Shown here: positions 9,001 to 16,835 of the stretch, in pieces
Layout: each line of letters begins with the position of its first letter
How positions within the stretch are numbered: position 1 is the stretch's first letter
Assembly: GCA_964644655.1 (NCBI GenBank)
Contig: CAZXYA010000139.1
Coordinates: forward strand, 1 to 18,169
DNA from: JAFMDF01 sp964644655
GTDB taxonomy: Bacteria > Bacteroidota > Bacteroidia > Chitinophagales > Saprospiraceae
Direction: 5' to 3'
Length of the DNA stretch: 18,169 nt
Position numbers and translations under genes: made by a program
Notes under the pieces: generated by a model
What the model was told of the DNA's origin: nothing
Databases searched by the model: none
Seen by the model: the letters and a program-made list of their open reading frames with translations, nothing else

Positions 9001-10484
9001 CGAATGGTATAGGCATAAAAGTATTAAGGATTGATTCAGTACTCAATGAAAATTCTAGAGAAAATTTACCAACAGGGGTTGATACCTTCTATAATTTTGA
9101 TCAATACGAATTCCGTTTATCCATCGTCTCCGATACTTGTGATGTGGCGGTATTCTCAGACACATTTACCTTAAATGTTGTAGCCGATACCATAGGTGGT
9201 TGTGATTGGGATTTAGATGGCTTGACCAATACCGTTGATTTAGATGATGATAATGATGGATTGACGGATAGTATAGAAGCATATATTACAACTCATGTAA
9301 ATGCAGAACCGCAAGACTCTGTTGCTCAGTTTGATACAGATACAGATAACAATTCTGTTCCAGATAATGAAGAAGATGCAGATGAAGATACCATCAGTAA
9401 TGGGGAAGAAGTAGATGATGATGACGGTAATGGACTTTCTGACGGGGTAGATTCGTTGACTGGTGTATTTACAGGTTTCCCTGATTTGATTGACCCAAAT
9501 CCAGACCCAAACGATATTTTCAACGGAGATCCACTTGATCCTTGTGATCCTATCTTGAGTCCAAGTTGTGTAGGGGTGGTAGTGGATATTAATGTGAAAT
9601 TACAGGGAGCTATGCCTGAATTGGGTTTTGATACAACGGCTACAGTATTGATGAGCGACGATTTAAGAAATAAAGAATTATTACCAAGAATTTCTCCTTA
9701 CGAAAACTTCTTTGTCTTGGATTCTCTAAATTCTATAGTGCCAGCATTTGTGCATGTGAAAAGAGATAGTACGATTGATGAAATAGCTGCTGGAATGGAT
9801 AGCACAACTATTTTTGGTTCAAACGGGGCAATTGGTTCAGATCCAGGTAATTCGGTTGTTGATTGGGTATTTATTGAAATTAGAGATGCAACGAAGTTGG
9901 ATAGTGTTGTGACGACAAGAGCAGCTTTATTACAAAGAGATGGAGATGTAAGAGATCATCGTGTGAACCAGGCTAATCTGAAAAAGGATATGGATGGTTA
10001 TCCTTACTTATCTTTTGATAGTACTTTGGCAGGCCCTTATTATGTGGTCGTCCGACACAGAAATCACTTAGGGGTCATGACGAATGAAGCAGGATTGCTT
10101 TCTCCTATTGTTACTAGAGTGGATTTTACAGATAAAGATTTTAATGCTTTAGGTACCCATGCGCAAAGAATGAATGGCGATAGTACCGAACAGTATATGT
10201 GGGCTGGTGATGTTACTTCTGATAGACGAATTATCTATCAAGGACCTGGGAACGATGTAGATGAAATGTTTTTCCGAGTTATTGCAGAACCTGATAATAT
10301 CGACTTACTCGATAACTACATTGTCCCTGGCTATTATCGAACGGACTATAACATGGATGGGAACTCTATTTTCCAAGGGCCTCGGAATGATAGGCAAATG
10401 CTTATTTTCCAAAGTATATTACAGTTCCCTGATAATCAGCTTAAACGATTGGCGAATTATGTCATATTGGAACAGCTTCCCTAA
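3018..10484 (+). CDS. Giant secreted Ig-like repeat surface protein
   Basis: A 2488-residue extracellular protein. A second ATG at 3060 (residue 15, MKKHFHIYKK) gives a more normal signal peptide ending near SSVSGQ (41-43), so 3060 may be the true start; neither ATG has a clear ribosome binding site. Residues 47-214 are the shared head domain. Residues 215-248 form a short acidic DxDxDG block, and 250-362 a divergent beta module. About 15 Ig-like modules follow (about 365-2055), each starting near a VC or IC dipeptide, with a central W-Q, a late YR and Cys, and ending in V-x-G-P. Residues 2062-2186 are thrombospondin-3-like (DDDNDG). Residues 2187-2488 are the C-terminal module shared with the 1907-residue protein: VVDWVFIEIRD, TRAALLQRDGD, HRNHLGVMT, two dockerin-like loops at about 2398 and 2443, and terminal EQLP. 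No classical T9SS tail is present. Adhesin or scaffold is the likely role, by inference. Confidence 0.93.
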   Translation: MNHLLIYKNKKKSLMKKHFHIYKKIFCLLPLILLGFLSSVSGQTKAFEFKLQYIEEGNDSLWGVYVRPTEGFATGSNDAVVGSGQITVLMRNNGLDSITNIQSVSGTWNSFYDVVKGPTEAPDISYLFIGLPDGDGINLENGEETLLLTFQVPGECPDTLGLINNEFDPYNEMIYNGTGNNSDNSNPGMDLSTFNSSTGRVFNWLGNYNTSAFSCDDCDEDGVADGIEDTDGDGMFSPGDTSDICNVCDPNGITFYSATLIGGDTLTQCGASGEDSIALMVDITGGWSPFEVTLEETNNRTGEKQNLVFTDYRVGDRIYVSPDSTADYRIVTITDSPPMNDQGITICTIDSDSLFDTITVTVEGPLSIDLAAGGHPDNFTACNLDTLGFGVHAANGGDGEILYQWQVSPTSLDGSWSDIQDGTPYAFATTDSIVISNPLGLDGNYYRAKIYTPSCDTIYSDPALLGVDGPFIIDIEAVDASLCALEDAIFFSTETSVGQGTFNRKWQVNKNLGAGWEDVVPDAIHVVGTSTAAGGPGIQSIYYDTLHIIAPTFDMNQWQYRIAAVGQNINACSEIFTDEATLTVEGEINIVPGSEPVDVAVCSDTTACFGVVVSNAATQGVIDYQWYVLERGLADIPSNWEALTNDGTYSGARSDTLCVTNVIGRDSFRYRVEIETDHCAIKTSTSATLNVDGPIVFDTNAADVTVCADEDPNIFAFRTLMGQGVLNRRWQVNRDDGNDWVDLTIVDTFSVGIDSVTTGLPPGFEKAYLDTLYIDTAAFYMDQWQFRLAVIGANSSNCEDVYSDDALLTVEGSLSIDVQPVDVQICSDTTACFGVTIGSESTSGIISYQWYALARGLDANDPNNWEALTNDGTYSGVRADTLCVTNVLGRDSFAYRVDVRTGTCAIVTSEEAVLRIDGPISFATNADDVTVCAEEDPNFFAYETLMGQGLLNRRWQVSTDTGQTWTDVIYPVNGIYSTGIDSTTTGLPAGFEKAYFDTLYIDTATFDMNKWQFRLAAIGLNSNNCTDTYSREAVLTVEGKISIDPLFQPQDVMLCSDTAACFGIQIINEANQGIVTYQWEKLDKGEDPTIDSNWEALSSSDGRYAGVRSDTMCVLFIAGQDSTQYRVRINTGLCGDVLSETAVLNVDGPIEHNANPQDASVCAVEDAVMFTSAVAIGQGRMLTRWEESRDTGKTWNPVDFNEAIYSQNGTIAPDLSSATDLADSIYFDTLFISDVVFTMNQWQYRNVASGITGNGCNDVPSEGAILSVEGLIFITDDPDNVSICSDTAACFGVTVSNQTDRGNIQYQWETQPPGTTDWITLTSASGRYGGVKSDTLCVNNVAGLDSFAYRVRIFTDQCANVYSDSAILSVSGPIDFEVQPQDVAICAAEDATFFNAKTTIGEGGLTTRWQVNKGVSWEDVDFVIDAAIYSTNSSKEVNALATIDSTYYDTLFLNAVATAGMDQWQYRIVGNGLNGTSCQDIPSDAATLTVNGPIHIDVDPRDTTVCSGQPALFEVTTSNDASGVIRYSWQRKVTSGAWVDLGVNEVYNGVRDSVLSISDVAKVVANLSGIDSAFFRVAIFTTQCDSIYSDSAQLRVEGPFEFATDADSPHDTVVCAGEPIIFNANPRNDGFGTMLYDWKVSVDGINYLSVGSLVGYNGTISGENTTQLTLDPMVNDHFLLDSTFWRLDITSDACADATSSLRATLRVDGDLMFDLHPQDTTNCADKGVIFFANVTNNGFTGQDGIRYQWQELEKGADPITGWRDILNEGVYNGASTDTLSIDITTSLDSNQYRMIAWTSVCNQITSDPAYLIEEGSTSFTDHPEDVIICSGEMTSFATRVVNSTGQGDNTINWQLSTNNGISWRNIDPISEALFSVNGAGPTATGDSTATAISDTLFVDDVTGMQGYRFRAAVTSTHCDTVFSQLARLTVEGPFSATLTGPPTVCANIGVNIEADVVNEGAGLPVLTWQWRAPGGTFSNISDTSDTWDIFQGEETNGIGIKVLRIDSVLNENSRENLPTGVDTFYNFDQYEFRLSIVSDTCDVAVFSDTFTLNVVADTIGGCDWDLDGLTNTVDLDDDNDGLTDSIEAYITTHVNAEPQDSVAQFDTDTDNNSVPDNEEDADEDTISNGEEVDDDDGNGLSDGVDSLTGVFTGFPDLIDPNPDPNDIFNGDPLDPCDPILSPSCVGVVVDINVKLQGAMPELGFDTTATVLMSDDLRNKELLPRISPYENFFVLDSLNSIVPAFVHVKRDSTIDEIAAGMDSTTIFGSNGAIGSDPGNSVVDWVFIEIRDATKLDSVVTTRAALLQRDGDVRDHRVNQANLKKDMDGYPYLSFDSTLAGPYYVVVRHRNHLGVMTNEAGLLSPIVTRVDFTDKDFNALGTHAQRMNGDSTEQYMWAGDVTSDRRIIYQGPGNDVDEMFFRVIAEPDNIDLLDNYIVPGYYRTDYNMDGNSIFQGPRNDRQMLIFQSILQFPDNQLKRLANYVILEQLP
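4464..7497 (+). repeat. Tandem two-domain Ig-like repeats (period about 672-690 bp)
   Basis: Within the 2488-residue gene, two kinds of Ig-like module alternate. Type B (about 118 residues) has VCA-x-EDA, a G-x-G followed by RWQV, then Y-x-DTL and QWQ-x-R. Type A (about 105 residues) has CSDT-x-ACFG, YQW, NWEAL and SDT-x-CV. The first Cys codon of B modules falls at 4464, 5136, 5811, 6501 and 7173; that of A modules at 4821, 5493, 6180 and 6867. Spacing is thus 672-690 bp, always a multiple of three. The A/B pairs starting at 4821 and 5493 are the most alike (NWEALTNDGTYSG and FEKAY in both), suggesting the latest duplication. Confidence 0.88.
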
Positions 10485-10525
10485 TTGAGAAAATTTAGGT
10501 GACTGTTCAGCATAGGGCGTGGAGT

Positions 10526-10747
10526 TAGGCTGTTCTGAATTAGGGGGTAAGATTCCCCCGATTTTTGAGTGAACAAAAATCTGAAATCAGAAATCATACT
10601 TGCCTACCGGCAGGCAGGCAGGCATCTGAAATCATAAATCCATGTAGTTTTTACGGGACAGATTTATGAACTATGATTTTTGATTTTTCAAGCCCAAAAA
10701 TTACGGGGCGAAAAAATTACTATATCTCCGTAATTCTGAACAGCCTA
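10526..10747. mobile_element. MITE-like palindromic element with 9-bp target duplication
   Basis: This 222-bp non-coding element lies between the two giant genes. Its ends are a 17-bp terminal inverted repeat, taggctgttctgaatta (10526-10542) and taattctgaacagccta (10731-10747), matching at 16 of 17 positions. A perfect 9-bp direct repeat gcgtggagt abuts both ends (10517-10525 and 10748-10756), as expected of a target-site duplication. Much of the interior is also an imperfect palindrome: arms built of cccc, attttt, aaaaatc and aatcat, an inner tcataaatc/gatttatga stem, and a CAGG tetranucleotide run (10611-10624) next to a CCGG hairpin. No transposase is encoded, so movement would need one in trans. 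The family is unknown to me. Confidence 0.75.
10543..10566 (+). terminator. Candidate intrinsic terminator after the Ig-repeat gene
   Basis: A ggggg stem (10543-10547) pairs with ccccc (10555-10559) around a 7-nt loop and is followed by ga and five T residues (10562-10566). It lies about 60 bp after the stop of the 2488-residue gene. It is inside the left end of the MITE-like element, so the element may have brought in the terminator. Confidence 0.4.
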
Positions 10748-10756
10748 GCGTGGAGT

Positions 10757-11107
10757 AGCGAGCTATATTAAATAGGAAAACAAAAAGAATTTAGAGTTAA
10801 ACAATTAATTCTTTGAAAACAATTCTATTTTATTAGCCCTGTGCCCCCAGCTCTATGCCGAATAGGCACTAATTTCTTAGCTATACTTATTTATTCCCTT
10901 TTTAGGAGAAACTTTTTCATCCTAAAAAAATAACCTACTAACCTTTTAAATAGTCGCCTATTCTCAATAAGTATTGATGCTTAGGTAACTTGATTCTGAT
11001 TTGTTCGATTATTTTTTATTTAGTTGATTTTCCAGTCACTAATAGTCAATCGGATAACTATCGGGACATTCATTCAAAATTGATATTAAAAGGTAAATGC
11101 TTTAAAA
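10757..11107. other. Intergenic region upstream of the TSP3-repeat gene
   Basis: About 350 bp of AT-rich DNA that should hold the promoter of the 1907-residue gene. I found no TAnnTTTG match with proper spacing and no small gene. A 9-bp perfect hairpin, tttttagga/tcctaaaaa (10899-10928), has its T- and A-tracts in the wrong order for a terminator. A weak purine stretch aaaagg (11087-11092) lies 15 bp before the start codon. Confidence 0.5.
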
Positions 11108-14100
11108 ATGCAAATTAATAAATCACTACTGAGAAACTGTCTATTATTGATTGGGGTGTTTTTCTGCACTTTGACTAGTTTTGCGCAAATAGAATTCACG
11201 CTTCAGCTAGAAGCAGATGGGGTGACTTATACCGCCTATGCCAAGCCTCCTGAAGGGTCTATTATCTCTACTAATACTATTACTGGAACAGGACAGGTAA
11301 CTATAGTAGTGCCTTCCGATTTTCAATTAATTGATTTTCAAGAGCTTGGTGGGGAATGGGATGGTGGCAGTACCAGAGTCAATCAACCTATCGAAGATCC
11401 TGAACACGATTATATTTCTTTCGGCCTAACGGCAGATAGATCACCTAAAGCGGTCTATGCAGCAGGTCAGGAAACTGCCTTGTTTTCCTTTAAAAGTGAT
11501 GGTGGTTGTGTGGGATTGATTCGATTGATTGATAATCGAACAGATATTTTTGCGCAAGTACCAAACTCCGAAAATTCTAACCCCGGTAATGAATTGGGAA
11601 TTATTGATTTAGGAAATAGTTTGGCTAGATTCAGATATACTCAAAACTATGAACCCTTTGCGGCAGATTGTGAAGATAATGATGGAGACGGTATTCCAAA
11701 TGGATTGGAAGATATTAATGGAAATGGAGCGGCAGATGATGGCGAAACAGACCTAAATAATCCAGATACGGATGGCGATAATATTGGAGATGGAGAAGAA
11801 GATACCAACCATAATGGAATGAATGATGAAGGAGAGACAGACGCCTTAGATAAGTGTGATCCTAAAATTACAGATCCTACTTGTGATTTTGATGGCGATG
11901 GCATTCCTAATGAAACCGATCCAGATGATGATAATGATGGGGTCAATGATGTAGATGATGTGGATAAGTTTGATCCGCTTTCTGATTCTGATTTTGATAC
12001 CGTAGCAGATTCTACAGAAACAGCGGATGGTAGTGATCCTTTGGACCCATGTGTGCCAAGTAATACAGTTGCGGCGTGTAATGGAGACGATGATGATGGC
12101 GATGGCTTTTTTGCTGGTATTCCAGAAGGAGACCCATTATTTGATCCGAATGATACGGATCCTTGTGTGCCTAGCAATGCATCTCCTACCTGTGATTTAG
12201 ATGGAGACGGCATTATTAATCAAATAGATGAAGATGATGATTCTGATGGCGTACCAGACGTAGAAGATGTAAATCCACACGACCCTAATTCAGATTCGGA
12301 TGGGGATGGTATTTCAGATGATATCGAAACAGGAGAGAATGATGTTTATGACCCAGGATTTGACACAAATCCATTGGATGCAGATAGTGATAATGATGGC
12401 ATTTTGGATGGTGTAGAAGACGCCAACCAAAATGGCACTAGAGACCCAGAAGAGACAGATCCATTAAATAATGATACGGATGGTGATGAATTGACTGATG
12501 GAGAAGAAGATGCCAACCAAAATGGCACACAAGATGATGGAGAGAGTAATCCCTTAGATGTTTGTGATCCAGAAGCAATTTTCCCATCCTGTGATTTTGA
12601 TGGAGATGGTATTCCTAATGAAACCGATCCAGATGATGATAATGATGGAGTAGCAGATGATAGCGATATAGATCCTTTTGATCCAGATTCTGATTCGGAC
12701 AAGGATGGTTTGACAGATATAGATGAAACAGGTGGAGATGGCATGTATGATCCTGCTACGGATACTAACCCATTGAATCCTTGTGATCCAAATGTAAATA
12801 CGACGCTTTGTCAACCTATTGATAGTGACGGAGATGGATTTTTCCCAAATTATCCTTTTGATGATGAAAAATACGATCCAGATGATACGGATGCTTGTGT
12901 ACCAGATTTTACTTCAATTTCCTGTGATTTTGATGAGGATGGGATACCCAACGGAACCGATGACGATGATGATGGCGACGGAGTAGCTGATTTAAATGAT
13001 ATTGAAAACTTTAACCCTAATTCTGATTCTGATGGTGATGGAATCCCTGATGTGGTGGAAACTGGTGGCGATGGGGTGTACAACCCAAGTACGGACACAA
13101 ATCCATTGGATGATGATACGGATAATGATTTTATTCCTGATGGTGTAGAAGATGCCAATCAAGATGGTATTCAAAATGCTGGCGAAACCGATCCTTTAAT
13201 GGATGATACGGATGGCGATGGTTTATTGGATGGACAAGAAGATGCCAACCAAAATGGGATGATTGATGAGGGAGAGTCTGATCCTACTAATCAATGTGAC
13301 CCGCTGGTGGCTGATGCTGGACAATGTGATACCGATGGAGATGGTCTGGTAGATGATGAAGATCCAGATGATGATAACGATGGGGTATTAGATGGAGACG
13401 ATGCTGATCCTGTTGATCCAAATTCTGATTCTGATAATGATGGGATTACAGATGTCATTGAAACAGGCGGTGATGGTAGTTATGACCCTGGTACAGATTC
13501 TAACCCATTAGATCCAGACACGGATGGAGATGGTATTTTAGATAATTTAGAAGATGCCGATTTAGATGGAGAGGTAGACCCAGGTGAAACAGATCCAGCT
13601 AATGCAGATTCAGATGGAGATGGCATTGCAGATAATGATGAAGATGTCAACTTAAATGGAGTACAAGACAATGGAGAATCTGATCCGAATAATATCTGTG
13701 ATCCGATTAAAACGGACCCTACTTGTGATTTTGATGGTGACACGGTTATCAATTCAGAAGACCCAGATGATGATAATGATGGGGTGAATGATGAAGATGA
13801 TGTTGATCCATTAAATCCAGATTCTGATTCTGATAATGATGGGATTACTGATGATGTAGAAACAGGGGAAGATAGTGTGTATCATCCAGAAACTGATACC
13901 AATCCATTAGATCCAGATACGGATGATGATGGTATAAATGATGGAGACGAAGTATCAGATGGAAGTGATCCATTTAACCCTTGTGATCCTAGTGCAGATA
14001 ATGATGCTTGTCGAGGCGACGCTATAGATGCAGATGGAGATGGCTATTTTGGAGATTTTCCTAGTGATGACCCACAATTTGATCCAGATGATGCGGATCC

Positions 14101-16831
14101 ATGTGTCCCTGATAATCAATCCCCTACTTGTGATTTTGATGGCGATGGAGCGGATAATCAAACGGATACTGATGATGATGGTGATGGAGTGGCAGATACA
14201 GATGATGTGGATCCTTTTGATCCAAATTCTGACTCTGATAATGATGGTATTTCTGATGATGTGGAAACTGGAGAAGATGATATTTATACTGCTGGTACAG
14301 AAACCAATCCATTGGATAATGATACCGATGATGATGGCATTTTAGATGGCGTAGAAGATACAAATGGCGATGCGATTCAAGATGACGGCGAAACCAATCC
14401 ATTAAATCCAGATACGGATGGTGATGGATTGGATGATGGTATAGAAGATGCTAACCAAGACGGTAATTTAAATGATGGAGAATCTGATCCTTTAACGCTT
14501 TGTGATCCGAATCCTACTTTTGATGAATGTGATTTTGATGGCGATGGTATTCCTAATGGAACGGATCCAGATGATGATGCGGACGGCGTAGCAGATGAAC
14601 AAGATATAGACCCTTTTGACCCCAACTCTGATAGTGATGGGGATGGTATTTCGGATACGGAAGAAACCAATAATGATGGGGTGTATAATCCTGCACAGGA
14701 TTCAGATCCATTAAATGGTTGTGACCCTAGTGCTGATTCAGGAGCTTGTGGTTCTTTGGATGAAGATATGGATGGCTTTTTTACGAATATTCCAGAAACA
14801 GATCCAACTTTCGATCCAGATGATACAGATCCTTGTGTACCAAATGCAGCTGACCCTAATTGTGATTTAGATGGAGATGGTATTGTAAATGCAGATGATA
14901 CAGATGACGATGGGGATGGTGTACTTGATATTGATGATGTGGACCCAGTTAACGCTAATTCTGATTCTGATTTTGATGGGATTCCTGATAATATAGAAAC
15001 AGGGGGTGATGGGGAATATACCGCTGGGACAGATACGGATCCATTAGATATTGATACGGATGATGATGGGATTCAAGATGGGGTAGAAGATGCGAACCAA
15101 AATGGGATGCAGGATGATGGAGAAACGGACCCATTAAACCCAGATTCTGATGGCGATGGTATCAATGATGGCGTAGAAGATGCTAACCAGAATGGCACAG
15201 TAAATGGTGGTGAATCAGACCCATTAGATTTCTGTGACCCTAATATGGATGATCCAGAAAAATGTAATGAATGTGCACGAGATCCAACTTTACCAACTTG
15301 TGATTTTGATAATGACAGTTTAAATAATGATGTCGATCCAGATGATGATGGCGATGGCGTAGATGATGACGAAGATGCTGATCCTTTTGATCCAACTTCT
15401 GATTCTGATAATGATGGGATTCCTGATAATGTAGAAACGGGCGGCGATGGAGAATATATACCTGGTGAAGATACCAATCCGTTAAGTAACGATACCGATA
15501 ATGACGGTTTACCTGATGGCATTGAAGATGCCAATCAAAATGGTCAAGTAGATGATGGAGAAACGAATCCACAAAATCCAGATTCTGATGAAGATGGTAT
15601 TGAGGATGGGGTAGAAGATGCAAACCAAAATGGTCAAGTAGATACTGGTGAAACGGACCCATTAGATGAAGATACAGATGATGATACATTAAAAGATGGG
15701 GAAGAAGACTTAAATGGAAATGGGGTGATTGAAGAAGGAGAAAGTGACCCATTAAGAGACTGTGATCCATTGAATCCAGAAGATTGTGTATTGCCAACAG
15801 ATTGTGAATTGATTGGACCTACTGCACCAACTTGTGATTGGGATAATGATGGATTACCAAATTCAGAAGATCCTGATGATGATAATGATGGCATTTTAGA
15901 TGTAGACGAAGATACCGATTTAGATGGTGATTTAACCAATGATGATACTGATGGTGATGGTATCCCCGATTTCTTAGATGAAGACCCATTTGTTTTCGTG
16001 AATATGAGAGTGTATTTACAAGGGGCTTATGACCATAGAACAACCTTGATGATGACCGATCAATTAAGAACTAGAGGGTATATTCCTAATGAAGAACCCT
16101 ATAGTACTATTCAACTTGGCTTATTCAAACCATTTACCCATGTTGGTAAAGGTGGTGGTGAGCAAGTAATCGACCCAGCTGTTTTTGAGGACAAAGGCGA
16201 GAACTCTATTGTAGATTGGATTTTCTTAGAATTGAGAAGTGCTGCTGATAATACCATTGCAGTAGAAACGAGAGCTGCCTTAATTCAAAGAGATGGTGAT
16301 ATTGTAGACGTCGATGGAGAAACACCCGTCTATTTCCCTGTTAGCGAAGCCGAAAGTTACCACATCGTTATCAAACATAGAAATCACTTAGGGATTATGA
16401 CCAAAGATCCTATTGCTATGGATAGAAATTTACTAGCACCAATTGCGCTAGACTTTACAGATGGTTCCGCGCCAATTCATGGAGAACACGGCATGAGAAC
16501 CAAAGACTTAGATGGTAAATTTGCGCTTTGGGGAGGTAATACAGATGGCAACAGATTTATTATCTTCCAAGGTAGTGGAGTTGGTATTCCTGACTCAGAT
16601 GGTATCTTCTTTACCATCTTTGGAGATGAAACCAATAACCCACCTAAATTTAACCATATTTCAAGCGGGTACTCTTTAAGTGATTGTAACTTGGATGGTG
16701 ATATTAAATACCAAGGTGGTGATAATGATATTGATGATTATATTTTCTTCAATGTCTTTAGTCACCCTAATAATAATGTAAACTTCTTCACCAACTTCTT
16801 CATTGAAGAACAGGTGCCAGAGAGACAATAG
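11108..16831 (+). CDS. Giant acidic thrombospondin-type-3-like calcium-binding surface protein
   Basis: A 1907-residue secreted protein. The signal peptide is residues 1-27 (LLLIGVFFC, cut after SFAQ). Residues 28-186 are the shared head domain (VTYTAYAKPPEG, EDPEHDY, ALFSFKSDGGC, VPNSENSNPGN). Residues 187-1627 are almost wholly DxDxDGxxD-type repeats, rich in Asp and very poor in Lys and Arg, matching the thrombospondin type 3 class of calcium-binding repeats; a long, calcium-stiffened stalk is the natural reading. Residues about 1629-1907 are the C-terminal module shared with the 2488-residue protein: YLQGAY, SIVDWIFLELR, TRAALIQRDGD, HRNHLGIMT, dockerin-like loops from about 1811 and 1859 (CNLDGDIKYQG), ending EEQVPERQ. 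The ATG at 11108 is chosen because the one at 11097 meets a stop after two codons. The next gene starts 123 bp downstream, so the two may be cotranscribed. No T9SS type A tail is seen. Confidence 0.93.
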   Translation: MQINKSLLRNCLLLIGVFFCTLTSFAQIEFTLQLEADGVTYTAYAKPPEGSIISTNTITGTGQVTIVVPSDFQLIDFQELGGEWDGGSTRVNQPIEDPEHDYISFGLTADRSPKAVYAAGQETALFSFKSDGGCVGLIRLIDNRTDIFAQVPNSENSNPGNELGIIDLGNSLARFRYTQNYEPFAADCEDNDGDGIPNGLEDINGNGAADDGETDLNNPDTDGDNIGDGEEDTNHNGMNDEGETDALDKCDPKITDPTCDFDGDGIPNETDPDDDNDGVNDVDDVDKFDPLSDSDFDTVADSTETADGSDPLDPCVPSNTVAACNGDDDDGDGFFAGIPEGDPLFDPNDTDPCVPSNASPTCDLDGDGIINQIDEDDDSDGVPDVEDVNPHDPNSDSDGDGISDDIETGENDVYDPGFDTNPLDADSDNDGILDGVEDANQNGTRDPEETDPLNNDTDGDELTDGEEDANQNGTQDDGESNPLDVCDPEAIFPSCDFDGDGIPNETDPDDDNDGVADDSDIDPFDPDSDSDKDGLTDIDETGGDGMYDPATDTNPLNPCDPNVNTTLCQPIDSDGDGFFPNYPFDDEKYDPDDTDACVPDFTSISCDFDEDGIPNGTDDDDDGDGVADLNDIENFNPNSDSDGDGIPDVVETGGDGVYNPSTDTNPLDDDTDNDFIPDGVEDANQDGIQNAGETDPLMDDTDGDGLLDGQEDANQNGMIDEGESDPTNQCDPLVADAGQCDTDGDGLVDDEDPDDDNDGVLDGDDADPVDPNSDSDNDGITDVIETGGDGSYDPGTDSNPLDPDTDGDGILDNLEDADLDGEVDPGETDPANADSDGDGIADNDEDVNLNGVQDNGESDPNNICDPIKTDPTCDFDGDTVINSEDPDDDNDGVNDEDDVDPLNPDSDSDNDGITDDVETGEDSVYHPETDTNPLDPDTDDDGINDGDEVSDGSDPFNPCDPSADNDACRGDAIDADGDGYFGDFPSDDPQFDPDDADPCVPDNQSPTCDFDGDGADNQTDTDDDGDGVADTDDVDPFDPNSDSDNDGISDDVETGEDDIYTAGTETNPLDNDTDDDGILDGVEDTNGDAIQDDGETNPLNPDTDGDGLDDGIEDANQDGNLNDGESDPLTLCDPNPTFDECDFDGDGIPNGTDPDDDADGVADEQDIDPFDPNSDSDGDGISDTEETNNDGVYNPAQDSDPLNGCDPSADSGACGSLDEDMDGFFTNIPETDPTFDPDDTDPCVPNAADPNCDLDGDGIVNADDTDDDGDGVLDIDDVDPVNANSDSDFDGIPDNIETGGDGEYTAGTDTDPLDIDTDDDGIQDGVEDANQNGMQDDGETDPLNPDSDGDGINDGVEDANQNGTVNGGESDPLDFCDPNMDDPEKCNECARDPTLPTCDFDNDSLNNDVDPDDDGDGVDDDEDADPFDPTSDSDNDGIPDNVETGGDGEYIPGEDTNPLSNDTDNDGLPDGIEDANQNGQVDDGETNPQNPDSDEDGIEDGVEDANQNGQVDTGETDPLDEDTDDDTLKDGEEDLNGNGVIEEGESDPLRDCDPLNPEDCVLPTDCELIGPTAPTCDWDNDGLPNSEDPDDDNDGILDVDEDTDLDGDLTNDDTDGDGIPDFLDEDPFVFVNMRVYLQGAYDHRTTLMMTDQLRTRGYIPNEEPYSTIQLGLFKPFTHVGKGGGEQVIDPAVFEDKGENSIVDWIFLELRSAADNTIAVETRAALIQRDGDIVDVDGETPVYFPVSEAESYHIVIKHRNHLGIMTKDPIAMDRNLLAPIALDFTDGSAPIHGEHGMRTKDLDGKFALWGGNTDGNRFIIFQGSGVGIPDSDGIFFTIFGDETNNPPKFNHISSGYSLSDCNLDGDIKYQGGDNDIDDYIFFNVFSHPNNNVNFFTNFFIEEQVPERQ
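11666..15988 (+). repeat. TSP3-like repeat array with about 400-bp higher-order units
   Basis: The array covers residues 187-1627 of the 1907-residue protein. Units restart at CD-x-DGDG-type codons near 11882, 12191, 12590, 12921, 13325, 13725, 14128, 14528, 14860, 15299 and 15834. Spacing is about 400 bp for full units and 309-332 bp for short ones. Two cassettes can be told apart: one with GVEDANQNG repeats, and one with DGDGFF...FDPDDTDPCVP, seen four times (near 12100, 12830, 14036 and 14772). Cysteines come in pairs eight residues apart (CDPKITDPTC, CVPSNASPTC, CDPNPTFDEC), probably disulfide clasps between blocks. Confidence 0.88.
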
Positions 16832-16835
16832 AATA

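Noticed and set aside
10601..10625. GGCA tetranucleotide run as a phase-variation tract or CRISPR-like repeat
   Set aside because: There are only about three units, it is not in a coding or promoter region, and it lies inside the palindromic mobile element, which explains it better.
10899..10928. 9-bp perfect hairpin tttttagga/tcctaaaaa
   Set aside because: The T-tract precedes and the A-tract follows the stem on both strands, which is the wrong order for an intrinsic terminator; such hairpins arise easily in AT-rich DNA.
11647..15939. Long minus-strand frames opposite the TSP3-like repeats, rich in Ser and Pro
   Set aside because: They are reverse-complement shadows of the GAT-rich Asp repeat codons: low complexity, in step with the repeat, and without start signals or domain features.
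11666..15988. Reading the DNA repeats here as a CRISPR or other non-coding array
   Set aside because: The frame is uninterrupted and every repeat preserves DxDxDG codons, so the repetition is a protein-level property.
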